Part shown: one piece after another, positions 28,085-37,100 of the stretch
Position numbering within the stretch: the stretch's first letter is position 1
How the letters are laid out: the number at the start of each line of letters is the position of its first letter
Source of the DNA: Stigmatella erecta
GTDB taxonomy: Bacteria; Myxococcota; Myxococcia; Myxococcales; Myxococcaceae
DNA length: 64,000 nucleotides
Reading direction: 5' to 3'
Assembly (NCBI RefSeq): GCF_900111745.1
Contig: NZ_FOIJ01000002.1
Coordinates: forward strand, 744,001-808,000
The notes under the pieces: generated by a model
The model's database searches: none
Seen by the model: the letters and a program-made list of their open reading frames with translations, nothing else
What the model was told of the DNA's origin: nothing
Program-made: the position numbers and the translations under genes

Positions 28085-28963
28085 TCAAGCGCGCAGCGCG
28101 AAGCTGCGCATGGACAAAGTTCCGTGATGAAAGCCCTCGAAGACCGGCATGAGGCGGTCCTCGGGGAGGGCAGCACCGAGGACGAAGTAGAGCGGAAGGA
28201 AATGCTCGGGGGTTGGATGCGCCAGGCGCGCATTCGGTGCGCGCATCCAATCGAGCAGGCCGGAGAAGTCGCGGGCGTCCAGGCGCTCCGCCACCCAGGT
28301 GTCGAACGCCTGGGCCCAGGACTCCGAGGGCGCGGCCTTGTCCGGGAACAGCCGCCGCAGGTTGTGGCTCACCCCGCCGCTGCCCAGCAGCAGCACGCCC
28401 TGGGAGCGCAGCGGGCGCAGCGCCTGGCCCATGCGCATCACGTCCTCGGCCGAGGCGCCCCGGGGCATGGACACCTGCACCACCGGAAGGCTCGCCTCGG
28501 GCAGCGCCAGCCGCAGCGGCACCCAGGTGCCGTGATCCAACCCCCGCCCGGCATCCGCCGCGCTCGCGAAGCCCGCGGCCCCCAAGAGCGCCACGGCCTC
28601 CCGGGCCACCTCGGGGGCTCCCGGGCACGGGTACGTCAGCCGGTAGAGCGCCTCCGGAAAGCCGCCGAAGTCATAGAGGAGGGGCGGGGTGGCGCTCGCG
28701 GTGACGCGCACGCCCCCCGGGGTCTCCCAGTGCGCGGAGACCACCACGAGCGCCCGGACGCCGCTCACGCTCTCGCCGAAGCGGCGCAGCGCCTGCGGGT
28801 AGGCATCCGTGTCCAGCGCCACCATCGGTGAGCCATGGGAGACGAAGGCCGCGGGGGCCACGGTGGACACGCCCGCCTGGGGGCCCACCGTCTCCGAGAT
28901 GCCCGCCACGCCGACGGCCGCGGCCATCTGGAGCACCTCGCGCCTGTCGAACCCCGAGCCCAT
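28085..28963 (-). CDS. Class III extradiol dioxygenase, DODA/LigB type
   Basis: Non-heme Fe(II) dioxygenase of the DODA-like family. Metal and substrate histidines are visible in FVSHGSPM, VVSAHWET, GLDHGTWVPL and HPTPEHFLPL. About 292 residues from ATG 28963. With this start the N-terminus reads like a Tat signal (DRREVLQMAAAVGVAG). A second candidate, ATG 28927, has a GAGG ribosome-binding site 8 nt away and fits better with the predicted sigma-54 start point near 28966. The substrate (a catechol or DOPA-like compound) is unknown. It is divergent from a XylR/V4R-type activator, the class that controls aromatic catabolism, and is followed by the YceI gene. Confidence 0.85.
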   Translation of the reverse strand: MGSGFDRREVLQMAAAVGVAGISETVGPQAGVSTVAPAAFVSHGSPMVALDTDAYPQALRRFGESVSGVRALVVVSAHWETPGGVRVTASATPPLLYDFGGFPEALYRLTYPCPGAPEVAREAVALLGAAGFASAADAGRGLDHGTWVPLRLALPEASLPVVQVSMPRGASAEDVMRMGQALRPLRSQGVLLLGSGGVSHNLRRLFPDKAAPSESWAQAFDTWVAERLDARDFSGLLDWMRAPNARLAHPTPEHFLPLYFVLGAALPEDRLMPVFEGFHHGTLSMRSFALRA

Positions 28964-28976
28964 GGAGCCCGTCCAT

Positions 28977-28993
28977 AGCAAGGCGGGGACCAA
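28977..28993 (-). promoter_or_regulatory. Predicted sigma-54 (-24/-12) promoter of the dioxygenase gene
   Basis: On the minus strand TTGG, ten bases, then GC: TGGTCC-N5-TTGC with GG at 28991-28990 and GC at 28979-28978. It matches the YTGG..C.....TTGCW consensus apart from the AC of TGGCAC. The implied transcription start is about 28966. Confidence 0.55.
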
Positions 28994-29055
28994 CGTCAAC
29001 TATCGTTCAACTGCCCGGAATCACTCCGGCCGTCTCCCCTCCCCTGGCCCCCCTC

Positions 29056-29091
29056 CTCTCAAAATGATAGGAAAGGCTCTCCTTTTGAGAG
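29056..29091. promoter_or_regulatory. Perfect 9-bp inverted repeat, candidate activator-binding site
   Basis: CTCTCAAAA at 29056-29064 and TTTTGAGAG at 29083-29091, separated by 18 bp. It lies about 90-125 bp upstream of the predicted sigma-54 start site and 12 nt before the activator's own start codon. That suits both enhancer binding for the dioxygenase and autoregulation. Confidence 0.6.
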
Positions 29092-29102
29092 CACCCCGCC
29101 CC

Positions 29103-30737
29103 ATGACCCACCGTTTGGACCTCAAGGATTTGCTGTCGTTCGACCCGGAGGGCGGCCTCATTCACTTCGCGGGCCAGCGGGCCCTGCTGATGGATGCCGT
29201 GGCGCTGGGGCTCCTGCGCAAGGAGCTGATCTCCATGCTGGGGATGACGGCCGCGCGGGGCATCCTGACACGGCTGGGGTACGCGCACGGCTGGCGGACG
29301 GCGGAGGCCATGAAGACGGCGCTGCCGTGGCCGGACGAGAGCCTCTGGCGCCGGGCGGGCGGGCGCCTGCACACCCTTCAGGGCCAGGTGCTGCTGGAGC
29401 CCGTGGAACGCGGCCCCGAGGATGGGCCCGCGCCGTTCGCCGAGGCCCTGTGGCGCGAGTCCTACGAGGCCGAGCAGCACCTGCTGCACGTGGGGCAGGC
29501 GGATCAACCGGTGTGCTGGAGCCTCACCGGGTTCGCCAGCGGGTACCTGAGCTACTGCAACGGCAAGCCCATCTACTGCCTGGAGACGCGCTGCGTGGGC
29601 AAGGGGGACGCGGTCTGCCAGATCCTCGGCAAGTCCGCCGAGGAGTGGGGCTCCACGTGCGTGGAGGCGCTGAGCTTCTACGAGACGCGGTGCATGGAGG
29701 GGGTGCTCGCCCAGGTGACGGAGGCCCTCAAGGAGGCCGAGCAGAAGCTCCGGGTGAAGCGGCGCACGCTGGCGCGCGTGGTGGGCGCGTCGGAGGACCC
29801 CTCCGGGCTGGTGGTGCGCACCGAGGGCATGCGGCGGGTGCTCGCCCTGGCGCGGCGCGCGGCGAAGGTGGACTCCACGGTGCTCATCACCGGCGAGAGC
29901 GGCGTGGGCAAGGAGCGCGTGGCCCGGCTCATCCACGACGAGTCCGAGCGGGCCCACAAGGCCTTCGTGGCCGTCAACTGCGCGGCCGTCACGGAGAGCC
30001 TCCTAGAGAGCGAGCTGTTCGGCCACGCCAAGGGGGCCTTCACCGGCGCCACGCATGACCGGCCCGGCCTCTTCGAGGCGGCCAGCGGCGGCACCCTCTT
30101 CCTGGACGAGGTGGGCGAGGTGCCCCCCGCCATGCAGGCCCGGCTGCTGCGCGCGCTCCAGGAGAAGGAAGTCCGCCGCGTGGGCGAGAACCAGAGCCGC
30201 AAGGTGGACGTGCGCGTGGTGGCGGCCACCAACCGCAACCTCCTGGAGGAGGTGAGCGCGGGCCGCTTCCGGCAGGACCTCTACTACCGGCTGCGCGTCA
30301 TCGAGCTGAAGGTGCTGCCGCTCCGGGAACGGCGGGACGACATCCTGCCGCTGGCCCGGCAGCTGCTCGCCGAGGCCTCGGAGCGGCTGGGCCGCAAGGT
30401 GGCCTCCTTCTCGCCCGAGGTGGCCGACCAGCTGCTGCGCTACGGGTGGCCGGGCAACGTGCGCGAGCTGGCCAACGCCATCGAGCGCGCCGTGGCGCTG
30501 CACGAGGGCACGCGCATCGAGCGGGACGACTTGCCGGAGGAGGTCCGCGAGGCCCAGCCCAGCGTCCTGCCGGGCAGCGCGCCCCGGACGCTGGAGGACA
30601 TGGAGCGCGAGTACATCCTCGCGGTGCTGGCGCACAACAGCGGCAACCGCTCGCGCACCGCGGAGCAGCTCGACATCGGGCTGGCCACGCTCTACCGCAA
30701 GCTCAAGCAGTACGGCCACCCGGAGGTGGCCAACTGA
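29103..30737 (+). CDS. Sigma-54-dependent activator with XylR_N and V4R sensor domains
   Basis: Enhancer-binding protein of 544 residues. It has an N-terminal XylR_N-type domain (about 1-105), then a V4R small-molecule-binding domain (about 110-185) with conserved Cys residues, a short coiled linker, an AAA+ domain (about 235-460) and a C-terminal Fis-type helix-turn-helix (NRSRTAEQLDIGLATLYRKL). Walker A is GESGVGKE, and the sigma-54 contact motif GAFTGA is intact, so it should activate sigma-54 RNA polymerase. This architecture matches XylR/DmpR/PoxR phenol- and toluene-responsive activators. The ATG at 29103 is chosen because the domain begins right after it; upstream sequence belongs to the divergent promoter region. 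The likely target is the divergent extradiol dioxygenase. Confidence 0.93.
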   Translation: MTHRLDLKDLLSFDPEGGLIHFAGQRALLMDAVALGLLRKELISMLGMTAARGILTRLGYAHGWRTAEAMKTALPWPDESLWRRAGGRLHTLQGQVLLEPVERGPEDGPAPFAEALWRESYEAEQHLLHVGQADQPVCWSLTGFASGYLSYCNGKPIYCLETRCVGKGDAVCQILGKSAEEWGSTCVEALSFYETRCMEGVLAQVTEALKEAEQKLRVKRRTLARVVGASEDPSGLVVRTEGMRRVLALARRAAKVDSTVLITGESGVGKERVARLIHDESERAHKAFVAVNCAAVTESLLESELFGHAKGAFTGATHDRPGLFEAASGGTLFLDEVGEVPPAMQARLLRALQEKEVRRVGENQSRKVDVRVVAATNRNLLEEVSAGRFRQDLYYRLRVIELKVLPLRERRDDILPLARQLLAEASERLGRKVASFSPEVADQLLRYGWPGNVRELANAIERAVALHEGTRIERDDLPEEVREAQPSVLPGSAPRTLEDMEREYILAVLAHNSGNRSRTAEQLDIGLATLYRKLKQYGHPEVAN

Positions 30738-30738
30738 G

Positions 30739-31479
30739 TCAGTTGAGGTACTGGTCGTCCGAGCGCTCCTCGCGCACCACGCGCATGTTGCGCGAGCGGT
30801 TGCGAAGCTGGCGCTGGAGCTTCCAGTGCTGGAAGTGCAGCAGCAGGCGGCGGGGGCTCGCGCCGCGCACGTAGACGAAGATGAGCACCAGGCCAATCAC
30901 CTCCGGCAGCTGGCGCAGCAGCCCCTCCACGGGGCCGCCGCCGCTGGTGAGCACCGACAGGAACACGAAGCCCGCGCCGATGCCCGCCAGCGCGTTGCCC
31001 GACAGCGGAATGCCCCAGAAGTTCGCCTGCCCCTTGCCAATGGTGAGCCCGTAGGCGACCCACAGCACGCTGGTGAGCACCGTGCCGCCCGGGTAGATGG
31101 CGGCCACCGGCACCAGGAAGGTGGTGATGGCCGTGGTGATGAACCCGGCCACCACGGTGCAGCCCAGCCCCACCAGCAGGAACTTGCGCGTGCCCCACGT
31201 GGCCTCCAGCCATCCGCCGATGGACCAGATGATGAGCGCGCCGAAGAGGATGCCCAGGGGGCTCGTCTCGATGAAGGCGTAGGTGAAAGGCTGCCAGAGG
31301 AAGCTGCCCAGCGTCCCCGGCACCAGCAGCAGCAGGCCGCCCTGGGCGTTCCGCGTCAGCAGGAACATCACCGAGCCGGCCACCAGCGCCAGCGCCAGCT
31401 TGGCCGCCGTCGACTCCAGGCCGGAGAACCCTCCGCCTCCTCCGCCAAATCCCCCGCCCGAACCACGCATCGGTCGCAT
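30739..31479 (-). CDS. Rhomboid-like multi-pass membrane protein
   Basis: A membrane protein of about 246 residues with six hydrophobic helices. The Gly-rich N-terminus (GSGGGFGGGGGGF) precedes the first helix. WQPFTYAFIETSPLGILFGALIIWSIG is split here by TM2/TM3 and resembles the rhomboid/TM115 superfamily. The serine-protease motif (GxSx with a downstream His) is not clear: the candidate PLSGNALAG differs from GASG. It may be an inactive rhomboid-like protein (pseudoprotease). A GGAGGA site lies 3 nt before ATG 31479; ATG 31470 is a second option. The gene is convergent with the activator, and the two stop codons lie in a perfect palindrome. Confidence 0.72.
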   Translation of the reverse strand: MRPMRGSGGGFGGGGGGFSGLESTAAKLALALVAGSVMFLLTRNAQGGLLLLVPGTLGSFLWQPFTYAFIETSPLGILFGALIIWSIGGWLEATWGTRKFLLVGLGCTVVAGFITTAITTFLVPVAAIYPGGTVLTSVLWVAYGLTIGKGQANFWGIPLSGNALAGIGAGFVFLSVLTSGGGPVEGLLRQLPEVIGLVLIFVYVRGASPRRLLLHFQHWKLQRQLRNRSRNMRVVREERSDDQYLN

Positions 31480-31578
31480 CCGTCCTCCTCCAGGCTCGCG
31501 CTTCGAGCCGCCTAAAGGTGGTGGAAGCCTCGCCCGTTCGCAACCACTTCGTCGCCTACTGGTCGCTCTAAATGACGA

Positions 31579-31642
31579 AGGGCGCCCCCCCTCGAACGGG
31601 GAGAGCGCCCTGCGCACATGGCCCGCGGCCCTCGGGCCGCGG
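31579..31642 (-). terminator. Terminator hairpins downstream of the 65-residue protein gene
   Basis: Two hairpins in series on the minus strand. The first is CCGCGGCCC / GGGCCGCGG (31623-31642). The second is AGGGCGC / GCGCCCT with an inner CCCC/GGGG stem (31579-31611). They follow the small gene ending at 31646. Confidence 0.55.
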
Positions 31643-31645
31643 CCC

Positions 31646-31843
31646 TCAGGCCTTTGGCCGGTAAAACAGCGTGATGGTCAGACAGTGGAACTCCTTGTCC
31701 GACGACTGCGTCACCACGCGGTCCACCACCTCCACGTTGGGGTTCTCCTTGAGCCACTTGGTGATGTTTTCCCCCATGTTCTCGCGATCACGCGCGAGCG
31801 TGGTGGAGAACACCTTCACACCCGTGAAGTTGGTAACGCCCAT
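31646..31843 (-). CDS. Conserved-looking 65-residue protein of unknown function
   Basis: A 65-residue protein with an alpha/beta pattern: FTGVKVFSTTLARDR, ENITKWLKENP, VEVVDRVVTQS, then FHCLTITLFYRP. The final strand (CLTITLFY) suggests a small ferredoxin-like fold. No family is recognised. It has its own terminators and an AT-richer upstream region, with TTGATG and TAAAGG at a 17-bp spacing on the minus strand. That supports an independent gene rather than a chance frame. It uses ATG at 31843. Confidence 0.68.
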   Translation of the reverse strand: MGVTNFTGVKVFSTTLARDRENMGENITKWLKENPNVEVVDRVVTQSSDKEFHCLTITLFYRPKA

Positions 31844-31958
31844 TCCGACCCTCGTTTAAAACCAGCGATTCCGCACCTTTACCGCGAGTCCGTACGCCCA
31901 TCAAGAAACGGCGCCGATTTTCCGGCCCCCGCGCCCATTTCCCCTCGGGGCGCCGCAC

Positions 31959-32168
31959 TCAGCGTGCGACCCGGCGGCCCTGGCAGCCGACCTCGTCCTT
32001 GCAGGCGGGACCGATGCCGTCCGGGTGTGCGTGAAACGGGGTCTTGTCGCTCTCCTCCACCCCGCAGAGCACACACTTGCGCTTGCGGTTGCGGCGCTCG
32101 GCCCGCCGCTGCTCGGCGATTTCCTTGGCCCGCTCCCGGGCCGTCTTCGCGTCCAGCTCGTTGCTCAT
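31959..32168 (-). CDS. 69-residue zinc-finger-like small protein
   Basis: A 69-residue protein. The first half is a highly charged basic helix (KTARERAKEIAEQRRAER), and the second half holds a Cys/His pattern. CVLCG is followed by FHAHPDGIGPAC and VGCQGR, which suggests a small zinc-binding domain. The function is unknown; nucleic-acid binding is plausible from the basic helix. It is downstream of the thiolase gene by 32 nt in the same direction and may share its transcript. Confidence 0.65.
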   Translation of the reverse strand: MSNELDAKTARERAKEIAEQRRAERRNRKRKCVLCGVEESDKTPFHAHPDGIGPACKDEVGCQGRRVAR

Positions 32169-32200
32169 CTCGTGTCCCGGTTGAGAAGTCCGTCCCCAGC

Positions 32201-33397
32201 TCAGAGCGCCTCGACCAGCAGCGCGATGCCCTGGCCCCCGCCAATGCACGCCGAACCGATACCATAGCGGGCCCCCCGGCGCTTCAGCTCGTACACCAGG
32301 CTCAGGGTGATGCGCGCGCCCGAGGCCCCCAGCGGGTGGCCCACCGCGATGGCGCCGCCGTTGACGTTGGTCCGGTCGCGTGGCAGGCCCAGCTCCTTCT
32401 CCACCGCCAGGTACTGCGGGGCGAACGCCTCGTTCACCTCGAACAGGTCCACGTCCCCCAGCCCACACCCGGCGCGCTCCAGCAGCCGGCGGATGGCCGG
32501 CGCGGGGCCGATGCCCATCACCTTCGGGTCACACCCGGAGATGCCCCAGTTGACCAGCCGCGCGATGGGCTTCAGCCCGTGCTGCTTCACGAAGCCGCCG
32601 GTGGCCATCACCATGGAGCCCGCGCCGTCGCAGATGCCGCTGGCGGCGCCCGCGTGCACCACGCCGTCCTTCTTGAAGAGCTTGGGCAGCTTGCGCAGCC
32701 CCTCCACGGAGGTGTCCGGACGGTTGTGCTCGTCGCGGGAGACCACCGTGTCGCCCTTCTTCCCCTTCAGGGTGATGGGCGAGATCTCCTCCTGGAGCCG
32801 CCCGGACTCCTGGGCCGCCGCGAAGCGCTGCTGCGAGAGCACGGCGTACGCGTCCACCGCGTCCTGGGAGAGCTGGTAGTCCACCGCGAGCTGCTCGGCC
32901 GTGAGCGCCATGGCCATGCCGGTGTGGCTGTCGGTGAGCGCGCTCCAGAGCATGTCCTCCAGGCCGCCCTTGCCCAGCGGCAGCCCCCAGCGCGCGCCCC
33001 GGATGACGTGGGGCGCCTGGCTCATGGACTCGGTACCGCCTGCGAGCACGCACGCGGCCTGCCCGGTGAGCATCATCTCCGCGGCGGTGATGAACGCCTG
33101 GAAGCCCGAGCCGCACAGCCGGTTGACGCCCAGCGCCGGCACCGGCACCGGCACGCCCGTGCGCAGCCCCACGTGGCGGGGCAGGTAGATGGCGTCCGCG
33201 CTCGTCTGGACGACGTTGCCGTAAACCACGTGCTCGACGTGCTCGGGCGAGACGCCAGCCTGGGCCAGGGCCGCTTTCGCGGACTCCACCGCCAGGTCCG
33301 TGGCGCTCAGGTCCTTGAGGCTTCCCCCGTAGGTGCCAAACGGGGTGCGCTTGCCGGACAGGAAATAGATCTCTTCGTTCTTGGAGGCGGTCTTCAT
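32201..33397 (-). CDS. Acetyl-CoA acetyltransferase (thiolase)
   Basis: Thiolase of 398 residues that condenses two acetyl-CoA to acetoacetyl-CoA or runs the reverse reaction. The three catalytic elements are visible: Cys95 in NRLCGSGFQ, His354 in AVGHPLGASG and Cys384 in the C-terminal CIGGGQG. Length and motifs match PhaA/AtoB. It could serve beta-oxidation, ketone or isoprenoid pathways; gene context does not decide. A zinc-finger-like small protein follows in the same direction. Confidence 0.93.
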   Translation of the reverse strand: MKTASKNEEIYFLSGKRTPFGTYGGSLKDLSATDLAVESAKAALAQAGVSPEHVEHVVYGNVVQTSADAIYLPRHVGLRTGVPVPVPALGVNRLCGSGFQAFITAAEMMLTGQAACVLAGGTESMSQAPHVIRGARWGLPLGKGGLEDMLWSALTDSHTGMAMALTAEQLAVDYQLSQDAVDAYAVLSQQRFAAAQESGRLQEEISPITLKGKKGDTVVSRDEHNRPDTSVEGLRKLPKLFKKDGVVHAGAASGICDGAGSMVMATGGFVKQHGLKPIARLVNWGISGCDPKVMGIGPAPAIRRLLERAGCGLGDVDLFEVNEAFAPQYLAVEKELGLPRDRTNVNGGAIAVGHPLGASGARITLSLVYELKRRGARYGIGSACIGGGQGIALLVEAL

Positions 33398-33482
33398 GGG
33401 CAGGTGCTCCGGGGCCGCGGGCCCTGGGGGCCCCTTACCTACTCACAACCGGCGCGCCATGCACGCACGACGTGAACTCGTT

Positions 33483-34136
33483 TCAGCCCCCGCCGGGCTT
33501 GCCCCCCAGGAAGGCGCTCACCAGGATGGCCAGCGCCGCCACGGCCCACAGCAGGCCCGTGAGGTTCTGCCGGCGAACCTCCTTCTGGCCAAGCCCTCGG
33601 TACCATGACCGCCCGGTCTCCACGCGGCCCTCCCAGGTGAACGCGCCCTCGGGTGCAAGCCCCTCCAGCCGCTTGAGGTGGGCCCGGAAGAGCCGCTCCG
33701 GGGGAGCCTCCTCCAGCCCGCCCGAGCGGTAGCGCCCCGGAATGTCCAGCGCCGTACGCTTGTAGCCCGCGGTGATGACGAACCCCCCGTCCACCAACGG
33801 CGTCAGAAAGTAGAGCCGGGGCAGCCCCTCCGGGGACAGGTGGAGCGTGGCGAAGACGCGCTCGGCCGGGGACGCGTAGTCGTACGAGCGGGTGGCGCGC
33901 CGCAGCCGGGGCTTCTCCTCGTGGCTGCCCAGCGCCGTGAAGCCCAGCGCCAGGAGCCGGGAGGCCAGCGGCTCCAGCTCCGCGGGCAGCTCCATCTGGT
34001 CCGCGGGGGCCTCGGGCTCCACGCGGACGCTGGCCGGAAACAGGAAGAGCCAGGCCCGCCAGGCATTGAGGAGCAGCAGCGCCACGGCGAGCCCAAGGCC
34101 CGCGAGCACGGTGGCCAGCTCGACGAAGACGTTCAT
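33483..34136 (-). CDS. Membrane-anchored protein of unknown function
   Basis: A 217-residue protein with a transmembrane helix at each end: about 4-34 (VFVELATVLAGLGLAVALLLL) and near the C-terminus (LLWAVAALAILVSAFLG). The middle part is soluble and beta-rich (YDYASPAERVFATLHLS, YFLTPLVDGGFVITAGY, TFTWEG-like). No family is recognised. ATG 34136 is chosen because the longer frame upstream overlaps the start region of other sequence and lacks coding character. It is upstream of, and in the same direction as, the thiolase, with about 86 bp between them. Confidence 0.7.
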   Translation of the reverse strand: MNVFVELATVLAGLGLAVALLLLNAWRAWLFLFPASVRVEPEAPADQMELPAELEPLASRLLALGFTALGSHEEKPRLRRATRSYDYASPAERVFATLHLSPEGLPRLYFLTPLVDGGFVITAGYKRTALDIPGRYRSGGLEEAPPERLFRAHLKRLEGLAPEGAFTWEGRVETGRSWYRGLGQKEVRRQNLTGLLWAVAALAILVSAFLGGKPGGG

Positions 34137-34173
34137 GGGGGCAGTCCGCGGCACGCAACCATGGGGCGGCACT

Positions 34174-37100
34174 CTAGCCCGCGCACAGGCCCTCTCGCTG
34201 GATTCCCGCTCCCCGCCGCTCGGCGGCCAGGGCCAGCAGGCCCGGCGCATTCGCCGCGCGGAAGGCCCGCTCCGCGGACGCCAGCGCCTGGCCTGCCTCC
34301 AGGGGCGAGCGCCCGCGCCACAGCTCCGCCAGCGCCAGGTTCACCAGCCCCGTCTGCAACAGGTTGCGCGACTCCTCGGCCACCGCCAGCGCCCGCTTCA
34401 GGTGCCCGAGCCCCTCCTCGAAGGGGACCAGGGGCGCCAGGGCTCTCCGGGCGAGGACCTCATCGAACGGGTTCTCCGTCAGGGGCGCCAGGGCGCGCGC
34501 CAGGGCGGCCTCCGCGGCCTCTCGCGCGGCGGCCTCGCGCCCCTCGGCCCGCTCGAAGCGGGCCTGGTAGACCCGCACCAGCGTCTCCATGCGGCAGGGC
34601 TTCTCACACGCGGCGGCCAGGGCCCGCGCCAGGGACTCGCGGGCGGCGCCCACCTCCCCGGCGAGCATGTCCCGGCAGGCCGTGAACACCTGGAGGCTGC
34701 GCTGCAACACCCGGTCCTCGGGCAGCGCCCGGGCCACCGCCTGTCCCCGGGCGAGCACCGCGTCCACCTGCGCGGGCTCGCCCCGCTCCAGGTGGAACGG
34801 GGGCAGGTAGATGGCGAGGTTGCGCTCGGGCAGGCGCGGGTTGCCCAGCTTGCGGATGAGCTCCGCCTTCTCCGCGCTCACCGGGGCCAGCGCCACGGCA
34901 TCCCCCGTGAAGCAGGCGCGCACCAGCTGGGTGAAGAGGTGGTTCATGCGGATGTCGCTGAACCCATACGCCTCCGCCACCTCGAAGCCGTCGCGCGTGG
35001 CCTCCGCGTCCAGCGGCTCGCCGCGCAGGGCGCGGACCATGTTGAGGAAGTAGCACCCCATGCCCAGCGCCCACGCCAGCCACCGGGAGGGCCGGCCGCC
35101 CACCGCGTCCCGGAAGGCCCGCAGCCGCTCCACCTGCTCGCGCTGGGCCCGGAGCACGCCCGCGAAGTGGCCGGTGTGCAAGCAGAGCCCTGCCCGGGCG
35201 ATGAGCACCCCGGCCCGGTAGGGCGAGTCCACCGGCTGCTCCGTGTCCAGCCGCTCCACCAGCGCCCGCAGGTCCTCCTCGCGGCCCAGGAGGGCCAGGG
35301 AGATGGCCTGCAGAATCTGCAGCTCCGCCTTCTTCCAGAACACGTCCACGGGACGGGGCGAGGCCCCGAGCACCATCCCCCGGAACACGTGGCTCAGCCG
35401 GGCGGCCCGCTCCTCCTCGGGGGCCGTGCGCGCCCCATCGAGCTGCTCGAGCGCCTCCAGCCGGCCCGCGGCGAGATCCACCGAGGCGTCCCAGTGGCCG
35501 AACAGCTTCTCCGCGTACGTCAGCGCGGTGGGCGGCTCGCTCGTGTGGCTCACCTCGATGAGCGTGGCCCACGTCTGCACGAGCTGCGCGTTGCGCTCGG
35601 CAGAAGGCGGCTCCTGCTCCAGGAGCGAGGCCGCCTCCCTCAGGAGGAGCGTGGCATCCTGCAGCGCCTTCGCCTCGATGGACGCGTGGCCCGCGCGCAG
35701 CAGCGGCTCGATGGCGCGCCGGGGCTGCGTCGAGCGGGCGAAGTGGTAGCCCACGGCCCGCTGCGCGGCGGGGCTGTCGCCCCCGCGCGATCGGAGCACC
35801 TCGGCGACACGGCCGTGGAAGGCCCGGCGTGCCTCCTCCGGCGTGCTCTCATAGAGCGCCTGGTGCACCGCATCGTGCGTGAAGATGTAGCGCCCCTCCG
35901 AGAGCTGGAGGAACTGCCGGGCGAGGATGTCGTCGAGCGCCTGGAACAGATCCACTTCGATCATGCCCGCGAGCGCCCGCACCATGGGCAGCTCCAGGCT
36001 GCGGCCGGCCGGGGCGAGCCTTCGCAGCAGCGCCACCCGGTCCGGGGGCACCGTGTCGAGGCGGGCCAGCACCGCCTGCTCGATGGTGGCCGGCAGCGGA
36101 CACGTGGACAGGTCGGCCTCGGCCCGCCACCGGCCCCCCACCCGCCGCAGCGCCTCCTCCTCCACCAGGGCGCGCAGGCACTCGGTGGCGAAGAACGCGT
36201 TGCCCGCGGTGGTGGCGTGCAGCCGCGTGACGAAGCCGGGCGGCACCTCCAGCCCCGGGAGCGCCTGCTGCACGAGCGTCTCCATGTCCCGGGCCGTCAG
36301 CGGCGCCAGCTCCATGACGGTGGCGAGCCCCTCGTCCACCGTCTGGAAGGCCAGGCTCAGCCGGCTCAGCAGGTCCGGCCGGAAGGAGCCCACCACCAGG
36401 CCGCGCGAGTGGTGCAGCGCCCGGATGATGACGTTGAGCACCTCCACCGTGGCGGAGTCCGCCCACTGGAGATCCTCGAAGCACAGGACGAAGGTGTACC
36501 GCTGCGCGAGCGCCTGCAGCCATTCGGTGAGCGCGCCGAACAGGGCGATCTTCTCGGCATCCTCGTCCTTGAAGCGCGGGCAGGGCCCCGCGGCGGCCAG
36601 CGCCGGCGCCACCCGGCCCAGCATGGGCCCCAGGCGCTCGCCCAGCTCCGGGGACGTCAGCGGGACGAGACACCGCAGCGCCTGCACCACGGGCGCCAGC
36701 GGCGCGAGCCCCTCCGCGCGGCACTGCCCCAGGCCATAGGCCATCTCCGCCAGCTTGGCCTGCAGCTCGAACTCCTGGAGCAGCCGGGACTTGCCCACCC
36801 CGGTGGGGGCCCCGACGAGCAGCGCGCGGGACTGGCCCCACTCGGCCTCCGCCAGGCTGTGCATGAGCCGCTCCAGCTCCCGCTCGCGGCCGACGACTTC
36901 CGGCACGTGCAGGTAGCTGGCGCGGGCGGCCAGCGGCTCCTCGGGCAGGGGCTGGCCGCTGGCCTGGCACAGCGCATCCAGCAGCGCGCCCGCGTCCTGG
37001 AAGCGGTCGCGCGGGTCCTTGGCCAGCAGCCGCAGGATGATGTCCTCCAGCGCGGGCGCCACGGCACAGAGCGTCGAGGGCTTGGGGGGCTGCCGGGTGA

